From the NCBI RefSeq assembly GCF_001645685.2, contig NZ_CP017080.1:4853501-4917500 (forward strand): DNA of 64,000 bases, given 5' to 3'. How positions within the stretch are numbered: the first letter of the stretch is position 1; every line of letters begins with the position of its first letter. Below, one piece after another: positions 54,959 to 64,000 of the stretch. The DNA is from Peribacillus muralis. GTDB taxonomy: Bacteria > Bacillota > Bacilli > Bacillales > DSM-1321. The notes under the pieces were generated by a model. The model had not been told where the DNA came from, searched no databases, and saw nothing but the letters and a program-made list of their open reading frames with translations. A program made the position numbers and the translations under genes.

Positions 54959-56095
54959 ATGAGATTTATTATCCAAAGAGATCGATTAGTTCATAGTGTC
55001 CAGGAAGTAATGAAAGCAGTCACATCAAGGACAACCATTCCGATCCTGACGGGAATTAAGATAACCGTTACGAGTGAGGGTGTAACGTTAACAGGAAGTG
55101 ATTCTGATATTTCCATCCAATCATTCATTCCAGCCGAAGTCGATGGAGATGAAATCGTTGAAGTGAAAAATAGTGGCGGCATTGTTCTGAATGCCCGCTT
55201 CTTCAGTGAAATCGTCAAAAAACTGCCAATGGATACAGTCGAGATCGAAGTTGAAAATAACTTTCAAACGATTATCCGCTCAGGAAAAGCTGAATTTAAT
55301 TTGAATGGATTGGATCCAGAGGAATATCCGCATCTTCCAATCATAGAAGAAGAAAACATTTTCAAATTGCCGACAGATCTTTTGAAGACACTTATCCGTC
55401 AAACAGGATTTGCTGTGTCCACGTCAGAAACACGCCCGATCTTGACAGGTGTAAACCTGAAGGTCCAGGATGACGAATTGACCTGTATTGCAACAGATAG
55501 CCATAGGCTGGCGATGAGAACGGCAAAAATAGAAAATAAAATCAATGGGACCTATAGCGTTGTCATTCCAGGTAAAAGCCTGAGTGAATTAAGTAAAATC
55601 CTTGATGATACAAACGAACTGATCGAAATCGTCATCACCGAAAACCAAGTCTTATTCAAGGCTGAAAATTTATTATTCTTCTCCCGTTTGTTGGAAGGGA
55701 ATTATCCCGATACATCCCGCTTGATCCCTTCGGATAGTAAAACGGATGTGACCGTCCATACGAAAGACTTTCTCCAAGCAATCGACAGGGCTTCTTTATT
55801 GGCCAGGGAAGGAAGAAACAATGTCGTTAAATTGACAACCCTAGAGGGTCGCATTATCGAAGTATCTTCCAATACCCCCGAAATTGGAAAAGTAATTGAA
55901 GAGGTCCAGGCTGAAGCCATTGAAGGTGAAGATCTGAAAATCTCCTTCAGTGCCAAATTTGTCATGGATGCTTTAAAGGCTTTGGAAGGAACCGATATAA
56001 AAATAAACTTCACTGGTGCGATGCGTCCATTTGTCATCCGTCCGCTACATGATGACTCGATGCTGCAATTGATTTTGCCAGTTAGAACTTATTAG
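54959..56095 (+). CDS. dnaN: DNA polymerase III beta subunit (sliding clamp)
   Basis: A 378-residue ring-forming clamp, exactly the Bacillus length. The start MRFIIQRDRLVHSVQEVMKAV, the middle RPILTGVNLK and SHRLAMR, and the end MRPFVIRPLHDDSMLQLILPVRTY are characteristic. Three similar clamp domains span about 125 residues each; the hydrophobic partner-binding groove lies between domains 2 and 3. GGAGG lies 7 bases before the ATG. A strong terminator follows. Confidence 0.98.
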   Translation: MRFIIQRDRLVHSVQEVMKAVTSRTTIPILTGIKITVTSEGVTLTGSDSDISIQSFIPAEVDGDEIVEVKNSGGIVLNARFFSEIVKKLPMDTVEIEVENNFQTIIRSGKAEFNLNGLDPEEYPHLPIIEEENIFKLPTDLLKTLIRQTGFAVSTSETRPILTGVNLKVQDDELTCIATDSHRLAMRTAKIENKINGTYSVVIPGKSLSELSKILDDTNELIEIVITENQVLFKAENLLFFSRLLEGNYPDTSRLIPSDSKTDVTVHTKDFLQAIDRASLLAREGRNNVVKLTTLEGRIIEVSSNTPEIGKVIEEVQAEAIEGEDLKISFSAKFVMDALKALEGTDIKINFTGAMRPFVIRPLHDDSMLQLILPVRTY

Positions 56096-56116
56096 GCGAA
56101 AATAATATTCTGGAAT

Positions 56117-56155
56117 AATTAAAGGCTTGTTAAACAAGCCTTTAATTTTTTTTAT
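56117..56155 (+). terminator. Terminator of dnaA-dnaN
   Basis: AATTAAAGGCTTG pairs perfectly with CAAGCCTTTAATT around five bases, followed by a run of T. It starts 22 bases after the dnaN stop. Confidence 0.95.
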
Positions 56156-56299
56156 ATTTAAACAGGGGCCCGCATTCAGTTCTGCCGCGAATCCATGAAA
56201 ATCCAAAAACTGGCGCTGGAAAAGCTATGCTTTGTCTTAATGGTTTTTTTTTAGTAAAATAAAGTATTAAAGACTACTTGAGCAGGAGTGAGACAGGAA

Positions 56300-56512
56300 A
56301 TGGATTCCATAAAAATCAGCACGGAATATATAACACTTGGACAATTTTTGAAATTAGCCGATTTAATTCAGAGCGGCGGCATGGCAAAATGGTTTTTGAG
56401 CGAATACGAGGTTTTCATAAATGGTGAATTAGATGTGAGAAGAGGCAGGAAATTAAGATCAGGAGATAAAGTAGAGATTCCTGGATTTGGCACCTTCACG
56501 ATAATAAGCTAA
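56300..56512 (+). CDS. yaaA: S4-domain protein YaaA (RlbA)
   Basis: A 70-residue S4-like RNA-binding protein. TLGQFLKLADLIQSGGMAKWFLSEYEVFING and RRGRKLRSGDKVEI are the S4 loop motifs. B. subtilis RlbA influences ribosome large-subunit assembly. I chose the ATG at 56300 from homology; a GTG four codons upstream lies inside the AGGAG site. It heads yaaA-recF-remB-gyrB. Confidence 0.94.
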   Translation: MDSIKISTEYITLGQFLKLADLIQSGGMAKWFLSEYEVFINGELDVRRGRKLRSGDKVEIPGFGTFTIIS

Positions 56513-56533
56513 AACATAAGGGAAGAGCGGAAT

Positions 56534-57652
56534 ATGTATATTGAAAATATAAGTTTGAGAAATTACCGCAACTATACCGAATTGAATCTGGCTTTTGAGA
56601 ATAAAGTCAATGTCATCCTTGGTGAAAATGCCCAAGGAAAGACAAATGTCATGGAATCCATATTCGTTTTAGCGATGGCAAAATCCCATCGGACTTCAAA
56701 TGATAAAGAACTTATTCGCTGGGATGAAGAGTATGCTAAAATAGAAGGCAGAGTTAGAAAGAGAAATACCTCAATACCACTTGAGCTGACCATTTCAAAA
56801 AAAGGGAAAAAGGCGAAGTGCAACCATATTGAACAAAGAAAATTAAGTCAATATGTCGGAAATATGAACGTGGTCATGTTTGCGCCTGAGGATTTAAACC
56901 TTGTCAAGGGAAGTCCTATAGTCAGACGCCGTTTTATAGATATGGAAATTGGCCAGGTTTCTCCCGTATACCTTCATGATATGAGCCAATATCATAAAAT
57001 ACTTCAACAAAGAAATCATTACTTAAAGCTTTTGCAGACCCGGAAACAAACGGATACGACGATGCTGGATGTGTTAACGGATCAATTCATCCAGTATGCA
57101 GCGAAAATTGTCGAAAGAAGATACGAGTTTCTTTCCAAGCTCCAGCAGTGGGCCGAGCCGATCCATTCTGGGATCTCCAGAAATCTGGAAGTATTGAAAA
57201 TCCAATATAAACCGTCGCTTGATGTATCAGAATCTATGGATTTGACGAAAATGATAGAAGTATACACAGAAAAATTTGATAAAATAAAAACAAGGGAAAT
57301 TGAACGGGGTGTAACTTTGGTCGGTCCTCATCGAGACGACCTGGTTTTTTTTGTGAATGACCGCGATGTCCAGACATATGGCTCGCAAGGCCAGCAGCGT
57401 ACAACCGCACTTTCCTTGAAGCTTGCCGAAATCGAGCTGATTCATGAGGAAATTGGCGAATATCCCATTTTATTATTGGATGATGTGTTATCGGAGCTTG
57501 ACGATTTTCGCCAATCCCATTTGTTGAATACGATACAGGGGAAAGTGCAAACATTCGTGACGACGCCCTCCGTTGATGGAATCGATCATCAAACCTTAAG
57601 AGAAGCGTCCACCTTTTATGTTAGTCAAGGTAGTATAAAAAAGGTTAAATGA
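56534..57652 (+). CDS. recF: DNA replication/repair protein RecF
   Basis: A 372-residue SMC-like ATPase that loads RecA at gaps with RecO and RecR. Walker [14 protein letters not shown], the ABC signature region [17 protein letters not shown], and Walker [12 protein letters not shown] are in place. The short coiled arm (about 150-250) is usual. It is 21 bases downstream of yaaA, with GGAAGAGCGG before the ATG. Confidence 0.97.
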   Translation: MYIENISLRNYRNYTELNLAFENKVNVILGENAQGKTNVMESIFVLAMAKSHRTSNDKELIRWDEEYAKIEGRVRKRNTSIPLELTISKKGKKAKCNHIEQRKLSQYVGNMNVVMFAPEDLNLVKGSPIVRRRFIDMEIGQVSPVYLHDMSQYHKILQQRNHYLKLLQTRKQTDTTMLDVLTDQFIQYAAKIVERRYEFLSKLQQWAEPIHSGISRNLEVLKIQYKPSLDVSESMDLTKMIEVYTEKFDKIKTREIERGVTLVGPHRDDLVFFVNDRDVQTYGSQGQQRTTALSLKLAEIELIHEEIGEYPILLLDDVLSELDDFRQSHLLNTIQGKVQTFVTTPSVDGIDHQTLREASTFYVSQGSIKKVK

Positions 57653-57664
57653 TGAGGTGAATGT

Positions 57665-57934
57665 ATGTATCTCCATATTGGTGAAGACATTCTAGTGAAA
57701 ACCGACGATGTCATAGCCATTTTAGATAAGAAGCTGCTTCAGGCCTCCCCGATCATGAATGAGTTTTTGGAGAAAAAGTCTGATGTAACGTCCCATTTAA
57801 CAAAAAACTCGGTCAAATCGATTGTAGTGACGGCTAAGCAGGTCTATTATTCACCGCTTGCTTCAGCCACTTTGAAAAAGCGTTCACTGCAGCCATCTTT
57901 ATTGATCGATGAAATAGATGTTCTAGGAATATAA
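57665..57934 (+). CDS. remB: Extracellular matrix regulator RemB (YaaB)
   Basis: An 89-residue DUF370 protein. MYLHIGEDILVKTDDVIAILDKK and SIVVTAKQVYYSPLASATLKKRS match RemB of B. subtilis, a small DNA-binding regulator that influences biofilm-matrix genes together with RemA. AGGTGA lies 5 bases before the ATG, 12 bases after recF. It is part of the recF-gyrB operon. Confidence 0.93.
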   Translation: MYLHIGEDILVKTDDVIAILDKKLLQASPIMNEFLEKKSDVTSHLTKNSVKSIVVTAKQVYYSPLASATLKKRSLQPSLLIDEIDVLGI

Positions 57935-57968
57935 GCGACTAAATGATAATGCCAAAAGAAAAGTGTAG

Positions 57969-59909
<1,941 letters not shown>

Positions 59910-59917
59910 TTTTTTTG

Positions 59918-59946
59918 ACAGGATGCTTCTACATCCTGTTCTTTAC
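59918..59946 (+). terminator. Weak hairpin between gyrB and gyrA
   Basis: ACAGGATG pairs with CATCCTGT around six bases; only TCTTT follows. It is likely a processing or attenuation element rather than a full stop. Confidence 0.45.
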
Positions 59947-60006
59947 ATAGTGCACGAATAGATAAAATTAAATGAGAGTATAAGCTTTTTATAGGAGGTT
60001 GGCTCC

Positions 60007-62553
60007 ATGTCAGAAAATGAAAGATCAGGTGTTAAAGAAATAAATATAAGTACCGAGATGCGGACATCTTTTTTGGATTATGCGATGAGCGTAATCGTTT
60101 CTCGGGCTTTGCCTGATGTAAGGGATGGTTTAAAACCGGTTCACCGAAGAATTCTCTATGCGATGAATGATCTTGGGATGACTTCGGATAAACCATTTAA
60201 AAAATCCGCCCGTATCGTTGGGGAAGTAATCGGTAAATATCACCCGCATGGTGATTCTGCCGTATATGAAACGATGGTACGGATGGCGCAGCCCTTTAAC
60301 TATCGCTATATGCTTGTGGATGGTCACGGGAATTTCGGTTCAGTCGATGGCGACCAAGCCGCGGCAATGAGGTATACGGAAGCAAGGATGTCGAAAATCT
60401 CGATGGAGCTGCTTCGTGATTTAAATAAAGACACGGTCAATTTCCAGGATAACTATGATGGGTCTGAAAGAGAACCAGCCGTTATGCCAGCCCGTTTCCC
60501 TAATCTTTTGGTGAATGGTTCATCAGGTATAGCGGTAGGAATGGCAACCAATATTCCGCCGCATCAGTTAGGTGAGGTAATTGATGGCGTATTGGCCATA
60601 AGCAAAAATCCTGAAATTACGATACCGGAATTGATGGAATACATTCCAGGTCCGGACTTTCCGACAGCGGGGCTAATCTTAGGCAGAAGTGGAATTAGAA
60701 AAGCTTATGAAACTGGAAAAGGGTCAATCATTCAACGGGCGAAAGTCGAGATTGAAGAGAAACCTAATGGAAAACAAGTTATCATTGTTAAGGAAATCCC
60801 GTATCAAGTCAACAAAGCCAGATTGATCGAAAAGATTGCCGAACTTGCCAGAGACAAGAAAATCGAAGGCATTACTGATTTACGCGATGAATCGGATCGG
60901 AATGGCATGCGCATCGTCATGGAGCTGCGGAAGGATGTTAATGCAAATGTCCTTTTGAACAACCTGTATAAGCATACTGCCATGCAGACAACCTTCGGAA
61001 TCAACCTGCTTGCCTTGGTTGACGGTCAGCCAAAAGTATTGAACTTGAAACAATGCCTGAAATATTACTTAGAGCACCAGCAAGTGGTCATCCGCCGCAG
61101 GACCGAATTTGAATTGCGTAAAGCGGAGGCCCGTGCCCATATTTTAGAAGGCTTGAGGATTGCGCTGGATAATCTGGATGCAGTCATATCATTAATCCGT
61201 AATTCACAAACCACTGATATTGCACGCGATGGGTTAATGACGCAGTTTTCACTTTCCGAAAAACAGGCTCAGGCTATTTTGGATATGCGCTTGCAGCGCC
61301 TGACTGGTTTGGAACGCGAAAAAATCGAAGATGAATATCAAGCATTAATGGCTATCATAGCAGAATATAAAGCGATTCTTGCTGATGAGGAAAAGGTTCT
61401 TGAAATCATTCGTGAAGAGCTTCTTGAAATTAAAGAGCGTTTTAATGATAAGCGCAGAACGGAAATCACGTTAGCAGGCTTTGAGAGCCTGGAAGATGAG
61501 GATTTGATCCCAGAGGAAAATATCATCGTGACGCTTACCCATAACGGTTATATTAAACGTCTGCCTGCAACGACATACCGCAGCCAAAAACGTGGCGGCC
61601 GCGGGATTCAGGGCATGGGAACGAATACAGATGATTTTGTCGGTCACTTGTTGACGACTTCCACTCATGACACGTTATTATTCTTCACGAACAAAGGTAA
61701 AGTGTACCGTTCAAAAGGATACGAAATACCTGAGTACGGCAGGACGGCAAAAGGCTTGCCGCTTATTAACCTACTGGAAGTCGACAAGGGTGAGTGGGTC
61801 AATGCCATCATACCGGTGAAGGAATTTGCTGATGATTGGTATTTATTCTTCACGACGCGGCACGGGGTATCGAAGCGTACTCCACTTTCATCTTTTGCGA
61901 ATATCCGTAATAATGGTTTAATCGCTTTAGGTTTACGGGAAGATGATGAATTGATTTCTGTCCGCCTTACGAATGGAGATAAACAGATCATCATCGGAAC
62001 GAAGTCCGGGATGATGATTCGTTTCCCAGAGACGGATGTACGGACGATGGGACGTACCGCAGCAGGGGTGAAAGGGATATCCTTAAGGTCCGATGATGAA
62101 GTGGTCGGTATGGAAATTCTTGAAGATGATGAAGAAGTCCTGATCGTAACGAAAAATGGATATGGGAAAAGGACATCTGCTGAAGAGTACCGTATCCAAA
62201 GCCGCGGCGGCAAAGGGATAAAAACATGTAATGTAACGGAGAAAAATGGCGAACTCATTGCCGTGAAAACCGTTACCGGTGAAGATGAGGACTTGATGCT
62301 GATTACAGCTGCAGGTGTCTTGATCCGGATGGAAGTCGAAGGCATTTCCAAAACGGGCCGTAACACTCAAGGGGTCAAACTGATTCGCCTTGAATCCGCG
62401 GACAATGAATATGTCTCGACGGTGGCCATCGTAGGAAGAGAAGAAGAAGAGGAAATAGATATTGAGCAAGATCCAACAGCCGATCAAGAAACTGTTTCGG
62501 AGCCTACTGTTGAGAGCGAGAATGAAGAAGCGGGAAAAGAGACCGAAGAATAA
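60007..62553 (+). CDS. gyrA: DNA gyrase subunit A
   Basis: An 848-residue breakage-reunion subunit. The active-site tyrosine is Tyr123 in [11 protein letters not shown]. The quinolone-resistance region [15 protein letters not shown] has Ser84 and Glu88, the drug-sensitive residues. The GyrA box [12 protein letters not shown] starts the beta-pinwheel C-terminal domain. The protein ends in an acidic tail of about 30 residues ([20 protein letters not shown] and on), making it about 27 residues longer than B. subtilis GyrA as I recall it; such tails modulate wrapping. AGGAGG lies 8 bases before the ATG. Confidence 0.98.
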   Translation: MSENERSGVKEINISTEMRTSFLDYAMSVIVSRALPDVRDGLKPVHRRILYAMNDLGMTSDKPFKKSARIVGEVIGKYHPHGDSAVYETMVRMAQPFNYRYMLVDGHGNFGSVDGDQAAAMRYTEARMSKISMELLRDLNKDTVNFQDNYDGSEREPAVMPARFPNLLVNGSSGIAVGMATNIPPHQLGEVIDGVLAISKNPEITIPELMEYIPGPDFPTAGLILGRSGIRKAYETGKGSIIQRAKVEIEEKPNGKQVIIVKEIPYQVNKARLIEKIAELARDKKIEGITDLRDESDRNGMRIVMELRKDVNANVLLNNLYKHTAMQTTFGINLLALVDGQPKVLNLKQCLKYYLEHQQVVIRRRTEFELRKAEARAHILEGLRIALDNLDAVISLIRNSQTTDIARDGLMTQFSLSEKQAQAILDMRLQRLTGLEREKIEDEYQALMAIIAEYKAILADEEKVLEIIREELLEIKERFNDKRRTEITLAGFESLEDEDLIPEENIIVTLTHNGYIKRLPATTYRSQKRGGRGIQGMGTNTDDFVGHLLTTSTHDTLLFFTNKGKVYRSKGYEIPEYGRTAKGLPLINLLEVDKGEWVNAIIPVKEFADDWYLFFTTRHGVSKRTPLSSFANIRNNGLIALGLREDDELISVRLTNGDKQIIIGTKSGMMIRFPETDVRTMGRTAAGVKGISLRSDDEVVGMEILEDDEEVLIVTKNGYGKRTSAEEYRIQSRGGKGIKTCNVTEKNGELIAVKTVTGEDEDLMLITAAGVLIRMEVEGISKTGRNTQGVKLIRLESADNEYVSTVAIVGREEEEEIDIEQDPTADQETVSEPTVESENEEAGKETEE

Positions 62554-62563
62554 AGATTTTGTA

Positions 62564-62603
62564 AACGACCCAGCCGATAAAAATGCTGGGTCGTTTTTTT
62601 TAT
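62564..62603 (+). terminator. Terminator of gyrB-gyrA
   Basis: AACGACCCAGC at 62564-62574 pairs with GCTGGGTCGTT at 62585-62595, followed by a run of T. Confidence 0.95.
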
Positions 62604-62735
62604 TTTGGGTAAATGGTCATGGATATTTTACTGGTATAATGGTTTGGTAGGTATATTTTCATAAAAAAAGATAGTAGTTACCATGTTTTTCAAGTAAAAT
62701 GAGATTCATTACTACTACTATCGAGGTGAACCGTT

Positions 62736-63809
62736 TTGCTAGTAAAAACACGCTTTTTAACGGAAGGCTGTATTCTCTCCAAAGAAATTAGAGGGCTCGC
62801 CGACCGCCCCATCATGTATGAAAAAACAATATTGACGGCTGAGTCAATCGAGGCTTTGCAGGCGTTTTTAATTTCGGAGGTTAGCGTTGAAAAAACGTTG
62901 ATTAATGGAAAAAAATTTTTACCGAAAGAAGTGATAGACCCGGAATTGGATGAATTGGAAGAGTCGTCCGATTTTACGGAATTGTATCTTAAGGCCGTTC
63001 AAACCTATAAGCGACTATTCAGGAACTGGCAAGCAGGCAGCAAGGTGGAGGTGGCCATGATCCGTTTAATCATCATCCCACTAGTGGATAAAGCACTGGA
63101 GGATCCATCCAACATTTTAATGCTGCACCATTACAGCAATAAAGAGGATTACACCTTTCACCATGCGATTTCCATCGGTTTAATAGGTAGCTATATTGCA
63201 TCTAAAATGAAATACAGCAAGGCTGACGTCTACCAGGTGGCCATTGGCGGATGTCTTGCAGATTGTGGGATGTCAAAGCTCGCTCCACGGTTACTGAATA
63301 AGATGGAAGAATTAACTGCCGAGGATTACGAGGAGATTCACAAACATCCCATCTTCAGCTATAAAATGATAAAAGATAGCTCCATCATAAAGGACAGTGT
63401 AAAGATCGCGATACTTGAGCATCATGGAAGGCTCGATGGGACGGGTTATCCAAAAAGTCTGAATGCCAAGCCGATGAACTTATTTTCAAAGATCATTGCA
63501 GTGGCAGACGTCTTTCATGCGATGACCTCCGAAAGGACATATAGGAAGAAACAGTCGCCATTCAGAGTGTTGGAAATGATTTTACATGATGATTTCGGTA
63601 AGTTTGATATTGAAGTAGTGAAAACCTTGTTATCAAGCTTCTCCAGCTTTTCCATAGGAAGCAGGGTCAAGCTGAACAATGGCTTTATTGCAGAAATCAT
63701 TTTCATTGATGCCAGTAACCAAACAAGGCCGATCGTCAAATTGAAAGATAGTGAAGAAATCATTAATTTAAGTCTGACCCGGGATTTATATATAGAAGAA
63801 ATACTCTAA
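62736..63809 (+). CDS. HD-GYP domain protein with an incomplete HD motif
   Basis: A 357-residue cytoplasmic protein. The first 120 residues are unassigned. The HD-GYP domain (about 130-310) has the histidines of EDYTFHHAISIGLIG and a good GYP motif HHGRLDGTGYP, then VADVFHAMTSERTYR. The HD dyad itself reads GCLADCGMSKL where active members have LLHDIGK: the His is replaced by Ala. A metal ligand is thus missing, so cyclic-di-GMP hydrolysis is doubtful; sensing or a scaffold role is possible. A C-terminal part of about 45 residues follows. The start is a TTG at 62736, 7 bases after GAGGTGA. It lies alone between gyrA and the rRNA promoters. Confidence 0.85.
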   Translation: MLVKTRFLTEGCILSKEIRGLADRPIMYEKTILTAESIEALQAFLISEVSVEKTLINGKKFLPKEVIDPELDELEESSDFTELYLKAVQTYKRLFRNWQAGSKVEVAMIRLIIIPLVDKALEDPSNILMLHHYSNKEDYTFHHAISIGLIGSYIASKMKYSKADVYQVAIGGCLADCGMSKLAPRLLNKMEELTAEDYEEIHKHPIFSYKMIKDSSIIKDSVKIAILEHHGRLDGTGYPKSLNAKPMNLFSKIIAVADVFHAMTSERTYRKKQSPFRVLEMILHDDFGKFDIEVVKTLLSSFSSFSIGSRVKLNNGFIAEIIFIDASNQTRPIVKLKDSEEIINLSLTRDLYIEEIL

Positions 63810-63910
63810 TGGATAAGGGGCAGCCTACTCCTAAAAAGATAGGACTGTCCATCTTAATAGGGGATATACAAGGCTATCATTCAACAATTTCATTTATTTT
63901 AAAATAACCC

Positions 63911-63939
63911 TTGCTTTTACATTCAATACTAGATATACT
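63911..63939 (+). promoter_or_regulatory. rRNA operon promoter P1 (sigma-A)
   Basis: TTGCTT (63911-63916), 17 bases, TATACT (63934-63939). It is the upstream member of a tandem pair in the usual position of the first rrn operon after gyrA. Confidence 0.75.
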
Positions 63940-63970
63940 TACTAAGTCGACAACGAAAGAAAAAAAGTTG

Positions 63971-63999
63971 TTGACAAATAATAATATAGTTGATATATT
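63971..63999 (+). promoter_or_regulatory. rRNA operon promoter P2 (sigma-A, at window edge)
   Basis: TTGACA (63971-63976), 17 bases, TATATT (63994-63999). The -35 box is perfect and the spacing optimal. The 16S rRNA gene should start shortly beyond the right edge, as in B. subtilis rrnO after gyrA; it is not visible here. Confidence 0.8.
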
Positions 64000-64000
64000 A

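Noticed and set aside
61665..62366. A 233-codon minus-strand frame
   Set aside because: It is antisense to the C-terminal domain of gyrA and is serine-rich in the manner of antisense shadows.
63825..63860. Terminator after the HD-GYP gene
   Set aside because: GGGCAGCCTA and TAGGACTGTCC pair imperfectly and no T-run follows, so I did not list it.

Overview
The window is a chromosomal segment from a spore-forming Bacillaceae bacterium and contains the replication origin. Gene content and order match the Bacillus subtilis origin region almost gene for gene: rlmH, the walRKHIJ operon, purA, dnaC, rplI, gdpP, ssb, soj/spo0J, noc, rsmG, mnmG, mnmE, jag, spoIIIJ, rnpA, rpmH, oriC, dnaA, dnaN, yaaA, recF, remB, gyrB, gyrA. 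Protein sequences are close to, but not identical with, B. subtilis. A Peribacillus/Bacillus simplex-type organism is my inference and was not tested.

Layout. (1) 1-6643, minus strand: an iron-regulated siderophore operon in the rhizobactin order (aminotransferase, decarboxylase, IucA-like synthetase, acetyltransferase, N-hydroxylase, start of an IucC-like synthetase). It is headed by a perfect 15-bp Fur palindrome and most likely makes schizokinen. (2) 6.9-10.1 kb, plus strand: a VTC-domain / DUF4956 / CotH-kinase cassette. (3) 10.2-15.8 kb: an unannotated 54-residue membrane protein, a cytoplasmic alpha-amylase, peptidase T, and a large-subunit catalase. (4) 15.98-16.4 kb: a non-coding array of 21 copies of a 20-21 bp motif. 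(5) 16.5-20.8 kb: DEAD-box helicase DbpA, IsdG-type haem oxygenase, an RlmN-family radical-SAM methyltransferase, RlmH, and the small CxxH/CxxC protein YyzF, which lies inside a cluster of DnaA boxes.

(6) 20.9-29.6 kb: the HtrA-like protease YyxA, the WalRK cell-wall stress system with its regulators WalH, WalI and WalJ, and a secreted LysM-G5-M23 peptidase. (7) 29.9-30.3 kb: four tRNA genes (Lys, Glu, Asp, Phe). (8) 30.5-39.7 kb: purA with a PurR operator, dnaC, the yybS-gdpP-rplI operon, rpsF-ssb-rpsR with a candidate S6:S18-binding leader and a parS-like site, and ychF. (9) 39.9-45.6 kb: yyzM, an MscS channel, sporulation gene yyaC, a DUF554 protein, spo0J (with an internal parS), soj and noc. 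(10) 46-52.5 kb: rsmG, mnmG, mnmE, jag, yidC/spoIIIJ, rnpA, rpmH.

(11) 52.5-54.96 kb: bipartite oriC on both sides of dnaA, with DnaA boxes, a DnaA-trio tract and an AT-rich unwinding element before dnaN. (12) 55-64 kb, plus strand: dnaN, yaaA, recF, remB, gyrB, gyrA, a degenerate HD-GYP protein, and tandem rRNA promoters running off the right edge. Genes point away from oriC on both sides. The exceptions are the block at 6.9-13.7 kb, the haem oxygenase gene and yyaC.

Functionally the window joins replication initiation and its control (DnaA boxes, Soj/Spo0J, Spo0A-like sites), DNA topology and repair, tRNA/rRNA modification, cell-wall homeostasis and iron acquisition. Most of it is conserved core. 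The least explained parts are the helically phased repeat array, the VTC-DUF4956-CotH cassette, the short membrane protein, and the HD-GYP protein that lacks its HD histidine.
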